Below the pieces are notes generated by a model. It was not told the origin of the DNA and did no database searches. It saw nothing but the letters and a program-made list of their open reading frames with translations. A program made the translations under genes and the position numbers. From NCBI GenBank assembly GCA_003228915.1, contig QIGL01000039.1, forward strand, positions 1 to 60,256: a stretch of DNA of 60,256 bases, written 5' to 3'. Each line of letters opens with the position of its first letter. Position 1 is the first letter of the stretch. The DNA is from Acidiferrobacteraceae bacterium. Its GTDB lineage: Bacteria; Pseudomonadota; Gammaproteobacteria; Acidiferrobacterales; SZUA-150. Shown here piece by piece: positions 40,893 through 48,915 of the stretch.

Positions 40893-41825
40893 CTAAAATC
40901 CTGCTTCGTTCAGGACGTAGCCAACTTGTACTTTAATCGCGGTCTGCAAATCAAAATCATCTCCATTTACGTAATTTCCCTCGACAGTTTTGACGATTAT
41001 TTTCCCGGTATCACAATTGAAGTAAGTAATAGATATTTCCTGTGAAACAGAACTACTGTTTGTGTCGGTATTATCAATATCAATTCCAATAGTAATGACG
41101 CCTTGTGCTTCATTGGCATCACATGCCAATTTGTTTTTGCTCACATTGTATCCGCTTTTTACGAGTTTTTGAGTCTCGCTGCTCCAGTCAAGACCGGAAT
41201 ATACATGTTTTGTGCCATATTTTTCATTTAGTGCATCAACTAAAGATCTGGAGATCTGCGCTGACCATATAGGTGTATTTCGCCTGCGGTTAATATCTGG
41301 CACTGCTCGAATTGCAATAACAACCAGGCCTTTACCGGCAGCTATACCCTTTAAGATTTCACGGTTCTTGGCGCTGACAAGTTTTAGTTTATACCTGGAC
41401 TGCGCTGATTTTTTTAATTCCTTACGAAGTGACTTAACCCACTTGTTATACATATCCCGAATATACTTTTTGTTCTGTCTTTCACGGAAGCGCATCCTCT
41501 CGCTGTCGACGTAGCTAATTTTAAGACCTTCCCTGCCCATATAAATATCAACAACTGCATACAACCTGCCCTGTTCGGCTTCAACACGGATGACTCCTCT
41601 TTTGCTACTTCTCTTTTTCCATACAGGTTTTTTAGTTTTTGCTAACGCATCTAAAACCATCTTTTTAGCTTGTGTGCCAGTAATTTTTCCAGGGGTTGCA
41701 TAATAGAGTTCTACCGGGTCTTTCATTACCTCCATCCCACGCGCATGGGCATCAGCAAACGAAGACAGCACTATTATTGGCAATATAAATATTATATTTT
41801 TTGTCAGTTTTGTTTGTAATTTCAT
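40893..41825 (-). CDS. Secreted hypothetical protein
   Basis: Signal peptide; no recognised domain. Confidence 0.6.
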   Translation of the reverse strand: MKLQTKLTKNIIFILPIIVLSSFADAHARGMEVMKDPVELYYATPGKITGTQAKKMVLDALAKTKKPVWKKRSSKRGVIRVEAEQGRLYAVVDIYMGREGLKISYVDSERMRFRERQNKKYIRDMYNKWVKSLRKELKKSAQSRYKLKLVSAKNREILKGIAAGKGLVVIAIRAVPDINRRRNTPIWSAQISRSLVDALNEKYGTKHVYSGLDWSSETQKLVKSGYNVSKNKLACDANEAQGVITIGIDIDNTDTNSSSVSQEISITYFNCDTGKIIVKTVEGNYVNGDDFDLQTAIKVQVGYVLNEAGF

Positions 41826-41886
41826 TCGGTATTACTCCCTATATTTCTCAATCATAAGCTTGCAATTAATGTTGCTCAAGAAATAA

Positions 41887-42543
41887 TTAATGCGAAGATA
41901 AATAAATATCACCATAGTACGAAACAGCATGGCCGCCAGAATTATCAGTATCTGTCATAATTGCTATAGCATCGGCCGAATCAATATCTTCACCATACAA
42001 TAGTTTGTAGTCTTCCCGGATATTTCGCTTCTCATTTATCCACTGACCAGCCCGGGCATCTCCGGTACGGATCGCAATCATTTGTGCATTGCCTGTATAG
42101 GCATTTGGCCAGGTAGTTCCGATTTTTTGATTGTTAGACCAAACATAGTTAATTGCCCGGGTTTTCCAGAAAAAAATACCGCCAGAGAAAACGACATAAA
42201 CACGAGCCGGGTAATCGTCACCTTTTTTGGTTGTTTCTTGAAGACCTTTTAAAACCTTGTCCACTTTCCAGCTCCAGTTGATAACTGGTGTTTTCTTTAA
42301 GTTGATTTCTTTTTCATAAAAAAGCCCGGAGGCAGACCCATTGCTCTCGGCACGCAAAACTGATTTATTCTTAACCGTAACAAATTGATAATCTGTAGAA
42401 CCACTGAACGACTTTTCCTGCCATCCTTCAAGAGAAGATTCTGAAAACTTTCCTATAGCAATATTAGTTGAATCATTTGCTTCAACAAACGAAAATAATA
42501 CTAGTCCGGGCATTATTGCAAATATCTTTAAGATTCTACTCAT
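41887..42543 (-). CDS. DUF3047-like secreted protein
   Basis: INWSWKVDKVLKG...KKGDDYPARVYVVFSGG...TWPNAYTGNAQMIAIRTGDARAGQWINEKRNIREDYKLLYGED. Confidence 0.82.
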   Translation of the reverse strand: MSRILKIFAIMPGLVLFSFVEANDSTNIAIGKFSESSLEGWQEKSFSGSTDYQFVTVKNKSVLRAESNGSASGLFYEKEINLKKTPVINWSWKVDKVLKGLQETTKKGDDYPARVYVVFSGGIFFWKTRAINYVWSNNQKIGTTWPNAYTGNAQMIAIRTGDARAGQWINEKRNIREDYKLLYGEDIDSADAIAIMTDTDNSGGHAVSYYGDIYLSSH

Positions 42544-42566
42544 CACAGTAACAACTACAAAATAAT

Positions 42567-42674
42567 TTATTGAAATTCCGATTGATTCACAGGCCCACCA
42601 AGGCGCATGATTTTATTGCCTACTGACCCCTGGCGCGTGACATAATCATACCCTTTGCGATCAAGTCGGTTCAT
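42567..42674 (-). CDS. MicroORF 2: MNRLDRKGYDYVTRQGSVGNKIMRLGGPVNQSEFQ
   Basis: ATGA overlap with microORF 1; not in the supplied ORF track because of length. Confidence 0.35.
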   Translation of the reverse strand: MNRLDRKGYDYVTRQGSVGNKIMRLGGPVNQSEFQ

Positions 42675-42748
42675 GTTTGGCTTTTAAAGTTGTCTGCCAT
42701 TATTTGCAATTGCTGGTTCAGCTGGTACATGTGGCTTGTGTGTTTCAT
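42671..42748 (-). CDS. MicroORF 1: MKHTSHMYQLNQQLQIMADNFKSQT
   Basis: Good SD (AAGGAG-N4-ATG) and AT-rich TATAAT-like boxes just upstream on the minus strand. Confidence 0.4.
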   Translation of the reverse strand: MKHTSHMYQLNQQLQIMADNFKSQT

Positions 42749-42950
42749 AATTCTCCTTAACCTATTGATTATAATGATAACATTATATGCTGGAACGTTT
42801 TCGCCATGTTAATGCTAAAGTTCATCCAGTAAATCTCTTATGATTTATCTTACCATTCTAAACATGTGGCTTTATTGACATTCGACCAAACAACATTCAT
42901 ATTTTGTATTGATAACAATATCTTATAATTCATCCAGGCACTAGCACCAG

Positions 42951-44435
42951 ATGTCGGCAAATAAAAATATCATCTTCATTAACCCGCCTTACGAGCGAAT
43001 AGCGCCTGGTTATGAATTTGTAAAACACATAACGAACAAATCACCTTCTCTTGGTTTGCTACACCTCGCTGCTGAAGTGCGCAATCATGGTTACCAGCCA
43101 AGCATCATTGAGAGCGACATATTTAACATGTCGATTCTCGACGTGGCCAATAAAGTTATCCGGGGAAACCCGGTATATGTCGGTATCACGCTATTCACCG
43201 TTGGCGTATGGGGGGCAGCCTCGATTGCCCGTGAAATTAAAAAGAAACTGCCTGGCGTAATAATCATTGTCGGGGGACCACATATATCGTCCATGGGGCC
43301 GGAAACACTGGCACGCTTCCCTGAGTTTGATTTCGCTGTGAACGGCGAGGGTGAAAAAACCCTGATAGATTTACTCAGCGCAATAGAAACGGGCAGCAAA
43401 ATTAGCGAAGTCCCGGGAATATTGTACCGGGATAAATCTCTTGTCCAGCAAACTGCTGGCAAAGCAATTAACAGGAATCTAGATGAGCTGCCTTTTCCAG
43501 CCTGGGATTTACTGGAAAATTTTCCCAATGCCTACAAGCCTGCAATCTATGATTTTCCGCGCGGGCCTGTGGCTACAATAGCGGCTTCCCGTGGCTGTCC
43601 CTTTCATTGCAAATTTTGTGACACTTCTACCTTTGGCGCCAGGGTACGACACTATTCTCCAGCCAAAGTTTTTGAAATGATGAAACATCTCCATGATACA
43701 TACGGCGTACGCCACATCATGTTTGTAGACGATCTGTTCCTGGCAAGCAAAATCAGGGTCACTGAACTCTGCAATATGATTCTTGAGGACGGACTCAAAA
43801 TGACCTGGACCTGTACTGCCCGTGTCGACACTGTTAAACCAGGTGTGCTGGATTTAATGCAAAAAGCGGGTTGTTGGGAAATTTCGTTTGGGCTGGAAAC
43901 AGGATCAAACGACTTATTGAAAAAAATGGACAAGGCCGCCGAAGTTGAAAAATCTGAACAGGCCATTAACTGGACTTCAAGTGCCGGCATCCGCACCAAA
44001 GGCCTGTTTATGCTGGGCTTCCCCGGAGAAGACGAGGGCACAATTGATCAAACCAAAGATTTTATCAAGCGCATCCCGATGACCATAATGAACCTGACAA
44101 AATTCACGCCCTATCCTGGCTCACCAATTTACCGGGATATTTATGGCACCAACATTCGCGATGATCACTGGGAAAAAATGAACGGCATGAACTTTGTCTG
44201 GGCCCCGGAAGGTATTACAGTTGAAGAACTGGATCGCCACTACCAGGAAATTCTAACTGCTTTTTATAAACGGCCTGGCATTGGATTTTATTACCTGAAA
44301 TTAACACTAAGATATCCCAATCATTTTCTGCGTCTTTTACGCTTTGGTCTGGGATTCCTGGCGGCCAAGGCACGTAGTTTTCTTTCCGGTCGCGGTGGTT
44401 TGCTGGTTCAGCCATATGAAACCCACCTGGATTAG
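42951..44435 (+). CDS. B12-binding-domain radical SAM protein
   Basis: N-terminal Rossmann-like B12 domain (GITLFTVGVWGAASIAREIKKKLPGVIIIVGGPHIS), then ASRGCPFHCKFCDTS (CxxxCxxC). Confidence 0.93.
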   Translation: MSANKNIIFINPPYERIAPGYEFVKHITNKSPSLGLLHLAAEVRNHGYQPSIIESDIFNMSILDVANKVIRGNPVYVGITLFTVGVWGAASIAREIKKKLPGVIIIVGGPHISSMGPETLARFPEFDFAVNGEGEKTLIDLLSAIETGSKISEVPGILYRDKSLVQQTAGKAINRNLDELPFPAWDLLENFPNAYKPAIYDFPRGPVATIAASRGCPFHCKFCDTSTFGARVRHYSPAKVFEMMKHLHDTYGVRHIMFVDDLFLASKIRVTELCNMILEDGLKMTWTCTARVDTVKPGVLDLMQKAGCWEISFGLETGSNDLLKKMDKAAEVEKSEQAINWTSSAGIRTKGLFMLGFPGEDEGTIDQTKDFIKRIPMTIMNLTKFTPYPGSPIYRDIYGTNIRDDHWEKMNGMNFVWAPEGITVEELDRHYQEILTAFYKRPGIGFYYLKLTLRYPNHFLRLLRFGLGFLAAKARSFLSGRGGLLVQPYETHLD

Positions 44436-44492
44436 TTAATCCAAATAAATATTTATCCTAATACAATCACCAAATACTCCCCTGGAAATCTT

Positions 44493-45374
44493 TTGTCACT
44501 ATTATTGAAAATATTTATTTGGATATTTTCTCTGTTACCATTACCCATTGTTCATTTAATCGGTGTAATACTGGCCTGGGGATTTATCCTGGTACCCAAC
44601 AAAAGGCGCAGTACGATAAAAACAAACCTGGCCATTTGTTTCCCCGATCTATCCAACAAACAACGATCCAGGCTTTTAAGAAACAATTTGCTGGAAACGG
44701 GTAAGGGCGCGATTGAAACTGGCGTGCTCTGGTATTGGCCCAGGAAACGCGTAATTAAACTGATTAAAAAAGTAGAAGGACTGGAATTAATCACTACCGC
44801 CATGAAGTCAGGGAAAGGCTGCATCGTTGCCGCACCTCATCTAGGCGTTTGGGAGATAATTGGCCTGTATCTTTCTACACAACACCCCATGACATTATTA
44901 TATCGCCCACCACCAATGGCTGGCATGGATAGTCTCATTCGTTCAGCACGCGAGCGGGCAGGTGCAAATCTGGTGCCTACTAACCGAGCAGGCGTCAAAT
45001 CACTTTATACAGCCCTGGGGAAAGGAGAAATGGTCGGCATCCTGCCTGATCAGGACCCTGGACATGGCGCTGGCGTCTTTGTGCCTTATTTTGGAATCCA
45101 GGCCAATACCATGACGCTGCTGTCAAGATTAGCCGCCAAAACCGGTGCTACTGTAGTTTTTAGTTATGTTGAAAGGTTGCCGCTGGGACGAGGTTACAAG
45201 GTTAATTTTATAAATGGATCAGAAGAGATCAACCAGAAAGATATTGTTACATCTTGTACAGCAATTAATGCCGGTGTTGAAAAATGTGTTCGTGTTTTAC
45301 CAGATCAGTATTTGTGGTGTTATAAACGATTTCGGTGTCGACCTGAAGGAGAGCCCAGTTTTTACAGTCGTTAG
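44493..45374 (+). CDS. LpxL/HtrB-family lysophospholipid acyltransferase (TTG start)
   Basis: APHLGVWEIIGLYL (HxxxxE), MVGILPDQDPGHGAGVFVPYFG, CYKRFRCRPEGEPSFY. Confidence 0.9.
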   Translation: MSLLLKIFIWIFSLLPLPIVHLIGVILAWGFILVPNKRRSTIKTNLAICFPDLSNKQRSRLLRNNLLETGKGAIETGVLWYWPRKRVIKLIKKVEGLELITTAMKSGKGCIVAAPHLGVWEIIGLYLSTQHPMTLLYRPPPMAGMDSLIRSARERAGANLVPTNRAGVKSLYTALGKGEMVGILPDQDPGHGAGVFVPYFGIQANTMTLLSRLAAKTGATVVFSYVERLPLGRGYKVNFINGSEEINQKDIVTSCTAINAGVEKCVRVLPDQYLWCYKRFRCRPEGEPSFYSR

Positions 45375-45401
45375 CTCTGAAAAATTTCTTGATAATTATT
45401 A

Positions 45402-46202
45402 TTATTTACTTTTTCCTAGTCTGGAACCCAGCTCTCCGCTTAATTTTGTTAGTGACATCACTACTTCTGCATCATCACCGGACTTATAGGTAATACGAAC
45501 TGGTAAATATTCCAGTTTCGGGACACTCCAGAAAATAGTCTGCCGTTTTGGCTTATTCCGCTTTTTACTTTTCTGAACCGTCTCGACAAGCACAGCATCG
45601 AATCTCCCAAGTTTAGTATCAACCTGGTCCTGACCAATAATTTTAAATTTATATTTTTTTATTCGTCGCCTGTCTACATAACGATACTCATCCCTCAATT
45701 TTTTTCTTTTCAAATCCTGCATTACGGCCAGTGGCACCAGGGATTGATCAAGGTCTCCATCCTCCAACGGAACTTTTCTAACTTTCTTATTATGGGTAAC
45801 CGTAGCAACATGACTGGACCAGTCATATACACTGAACATTCTCTTGTTTACCAGAACAATACTGGCTTTATACTTATACCAAACGGGCTGGATATGCCCA
45901 TTAATATATTTCCATCTGCTCTTTATACTTGCACTAACATTAGGGATCAACCCAAGTACTCCTGACGTGGATGCAGTTCCTTCTGATGTATAATTATTAT
46001 TACCCACATGTTTAAATGAAAAGATGAGCTCTCCAATTTTACTGTCACCATTGTAAACTTCGTAACTGGCGCTAAATGGTATTGGTTTAGCAAGCTTCGA
46101 TTTAGTAACATCTGGCTGGGCCAGAACTACCTCTGTACCAAGCAATAATGCCAAACTGAATGAAACTATTTTTATGTAGTTTGATAAAGTAGCGAGTTTC
46201 AT
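45402..46202 (-). CDS. DUF3108 domain protein
   Basis: Signal peptide; PFSASYEVYNGDSKIGELIFSF...FDAVLVETVQKSKKRNKPKRQTIFWSVPKLEYLPVRITYK. Confidence 0.85.
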   Translation of the reverse strand: MKLATLSNYIKIVSFSLALLLGTEVVLAQPDVTKSKLAKPIPFSASYEVYNGDSKIGELIFSFKHVGNNNYTSEGTASTSGVLGLIPNVSASIKSRWKYINGHIQPVWYKYKASIVLVNKRMFSVYDWSSHVATVTHNKKVRKVPLEDGDLDQSLVPLAVMQDLKRKKLRDEYRYVDRRRIKKYKFKIIGQDQVDTKLGRFDAVLVETVQKSKKRNKPKRQTIFWSVPKLEYLPVRITYKSGDDAEVVMSLTKLSGELGSRLGKSK

Positions 46203-46336
46203 CTGAATTATTTACCGGCCGCGTGTATTTTTACCTGATTACCATAACACAAACAGGAATTTAGGCTTACATTCTATTTATGGCAACTGTAACATTGAGC
46301 GGTTAGTAAAATATAAAAATTATATAAGCACAAACT

Positions 46337-47140
46337 ATGGATCTTATCCAAATACTGGTACTGGCACTTGTGCAGGGATTAACTGAATTCCTGCCCATAT
46401 CCAGCTCAGCACATTTAATTCTGGTACCAAAATTACTTGGCTGGCAGGACCAGGGACTGGCATTTGATGTGGCCGTTCACCTGGGCACATTACTGGCAGT
46501 GGTGATTTATATGCGCGGTGAAATTCGTCCCCTTTTTGCCGACTGGGTTAAATCTATTGCAACAAGATCACACTCTGGTGACAGCCGCCTGGCATGGGGA
46601 ATCATCGTAGGAACTATACCTGCGGGCATTGCCGGTATTTTATTAAAGGACTATGTCGAATTATATTTGCGCTCACCTTTGGTTATTGCCACCACGACCA
46701 TTCTTTTTGGCCTGTTACTTTGGTGGTACGACCGTTCCAGGAAACTTAAAAAAAACGAACACCAGCTGGGTATTGGTGGTTTCCTGATAATAGGCTGTGC
46801 CCAGGCCCTGGCCCTGATACCAGGCACCTCTCGTTCTGGTATTACCATCACTGCTGCTTTGGCACTGGGCCTGACTCGATCTGCTGCCGCTCGCACATCC
46901 TTTCTCTTGTCTATTCCAATCATACTGGCTGCCGGCGGCCTCAAGACCGTGGATTTATTACGACAGGCTACACCGGTTGACTGGTCTGCAATCACAATTG
47001 GGGCAATTGTTTCATTTGCCAGTGCTTATTTTTGTATTCATTTTTTCCTGAAATTACTGGATAAAATCAGTATGCTTCCCTTTGTTATATACCGTTTAGT
47101 GTTAGGTAGTTTTCTTTTTTTGGTTTTCTTGCCAATATAG
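46337..47140 (+). CDS. uppP: Undecaprenyl-diphosphatase (BacA/UppP)
   Basis: ALVQGLTEFLPISSSAHLILVPKLLGW; LIPGTSRSGITITAALALGLTRSAAARTSFLLSIP. Confidence 0.97.
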   Translation: MDLIQILVLALVQGLTEFLPISSSAHLILVPKLLGWQDQGLAFDVAVHLGTLLAVVIYMRGEIRPLFADWVKSIATRSHSGDSRLAWGIIVGTIPAGIAGILLKDYVELYLRSPLVIATTTILFGLLLWWYDRSRKLKKNEHQLGIGGFLIIGCAQALALIPGTSRSGITITAALALGLTRSAAARTSFLLSIPIILAAGGLKTVDLLRQATPVDWSAITIGAIVSFASAYFCIHFFLKLLDKISMLPFVIYRLVLGSFLFLVFLPI

Positions 47141-47188
47141 AAAATAATGGCTTACGCATTGTGCAATGATACTACCGTGACGGTTTTA

Positions 47189-48109
47189 TCAACTAGCAAG
47201 ATCAAAAAATAATTCTTCCTGTCCGGATATATTTACCGGTTCCAGAAAACTTAATTCAATTGCCAAAATAGTATTCGAAAATAGTTTTTCAGGCAGCTGA
47301 CGAGCCAGGTCTTTAAATAAAAGTTTACCATCTAATGGATTTTCGACTTCGATTAAAATATTTTTTTTCTGTTTTCTGATATAAATGTTTAACTGAATTT
47401 TATTACAAATCTTGTTTTCTAAACGCGCCAGATTAGCCAGCCTGGCTGATAATTGCTTCAAGTATCTTAAAATTAAACGTCTGCCTTTTGTGTTTGGTGG
47501 TAGCACCTGGTGTTGGCTAATTTGTCTTGAATAGTTATACCCGGTGAGTGTGTCTACAAAACGATCCTGGCCACGGAATACATCCAGCAACATAAGCCCT
47601 TGCTGGCCAAACATTTTGGCTATTTCTAATCTGTTTAATTCCAAAAACTGATATACCTTGATGATTCCATGTAACTTCAACCTTTGCCGTAAATGATTCG
47701 GAATAAATTGTAATTTATTTAATTGAACCCGGCCTATTTCAGTATTGATTCTCCATGGAGCAATAACATGAGACTTGCCCGGAAAACACAAGCTGGCGGC
47801 ATATTTTGCTAAAGGTTTATTCATGGCGAGACCTAATCGTGCGCGACTGCCAAGTGTTTTTTGGACTTGCCGGCAAATCATTTCCGGTGAACCGGTCCTG
47901 ATCTGAGCATGGGTAATATCGAGATAGTATTCTCTTCCAGAACTGGAGAGCCCTGAGTTTTTGACCCTGGTAAAAATATCCGCTGCCAATTCCTGCACAA
48001 GCAAACTAACATCCCTGGGCCCGGTCATTAATTCAACATTGTTGGCAGAACCAATACACAATATCGCCCTGGGCCAGATGCATTCCTGTTGCAACAAATT
48101 AACTGCCAA
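47189..48109 (-). CDS. Degenerate Y-family DNA polymerase-like protein downstream of lexA
   Basis: REYYLDITHAQIR aligns with Pol IV DEAYLDVT; RLGLAMNKPLAKYAASLCFPGKSHVIAP aligns with GVAPxKFLAKxASDxNKPNGQ; DxDxFYA N-terminus absent. Confidence 0.7.
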   Translation of the reverse strand: MAVNLLQQECIWPRAILCIGSANNVELMTGPRDVSLLVQELAADIFTRVKNSGLSSSGREYYLDITHAQIRTGSPEMICRQVQKTLGSRARLGLAMNKPLAKYAASLCFPGKSHVIAPWRINTEIGRVQLNKLQFIPNHLRQRLKLHGIIKVYQFLELNRLEIAKMFGQQGLMLLDVFRGQDRFVDTLTGYNYSRQISQHQVLPPNTKGRRLILRYLKQLSARLANLARLENKICNKIQLNIYIRKQKKNILIEVENPLDGKLLFKDLARQLPEKLFSNTILAIELSFLEPVNISGQEELFFDLAS

Positions 48110-48127
48110 AATTAATCCAGAATTAAT

Positions 48128-48793
48128 TTAGTAAGCCCGGAACTGGCCAACAACCTGGCCCTGAATACTGACACGCTCAGCGGGATACCGCATTGGTTGC
48201 ATATTTATGTTAGCTGGTATCAAGGAAATACTGCCATCGAGATTGTTCTTAATGCGTTTTAAGGTGGCCTCCTGGGAGTCTATCAAGGCAACGACAATAA
48301 GCCCGTCCCTGGCAGTCTGGCATTTTTCAACCACGACCATATCGCCATCAAGAATACCGGCCTCAATCATAGAATCACCCTGCACCCGCAAAACGAATCT
48401 ATTGTCACTGACAAAAAACTCGCTCAAGTCAATATGATCAAGATCGGGAATGGCTTCAATTGGTTTGCCAGCGGCAATCGTGCCGGCCAGCGGCAGAATA
48501 GCGGACAAGCTCCCGGTTAAACCGTGTTGGCCACTTTCTGTATTAAATTCTGGGGGCACAGGGTCTACTAAACCCGGACGACTCAGCCGAATTCCTCGTG
48601 ATTTATTAGCGAGTACTTCTACCAGGCCCTGGTTTACCAGGGCTGTCAAATAGCGGTGAACAGTGCCGCGTGAGCGAATACCAAGAGCAGTGGCTATTTC
48701 GACCAGTTTTGGCCCATACCCATACTCCCGGATGTGGGATTTGATAAACTCGTAAGTCTGGCGCTGACGGTCAGTGAGCTGGTTTAATGGCAT
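48128..48793 (-). CDS. lexA: LexA repressor (divergent recognition helix)
   Basis: LTDRQRQTYEFIKSHIREYGYGPKLVEIATALGIRSRGTVHRYLTAL; AAGKP cleavage site; LRVQGDSMIEAGILDGDMVVVE; ATLKRI catalytic Lys. Confidence 0.93.
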   Translation of the reverse strand: MPLNQLTDRQRQTYEFIKSHIREYGYGPKLVEIATALGIRSRGTVHRYLTALVNQGLVEVLANKSRGIRLSRPGLVDPVPPEFNTESGQHGLTGSLSAILPLAGTIAAGKPIEAIPDLDHIDLSEFFVSDNRFVLRVQGDSMIEAGILDGDMVVVEKCQTARDGLIVVALIDSQEATLKRIKNNLDGSISLIPANINMQPMRYPAERVSIQGQVVGQFRAY

Positions 48794-48794
48794 A

Positions 48795-48817
48795 GACCAT
48801 ATGTTCTCATTATGTTC
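48795..48817. promoter_or_regulatory. Candidate LexA operator
   Basis: GACCATATGTTC (one mismatch to GAACATATGTTC) followed by a second ATGTTC half-site 11 bp away. Confidence 0.5.
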
Positions 48818-48915
48818 TCACTTTGTCTACATGTCCGACTGGATGAACCGGATAAGAGAACAACTCACAGATGCAATTTATATGCGACTTTCAGGAAAAG
48901 CTTGATTTGCAGCAC

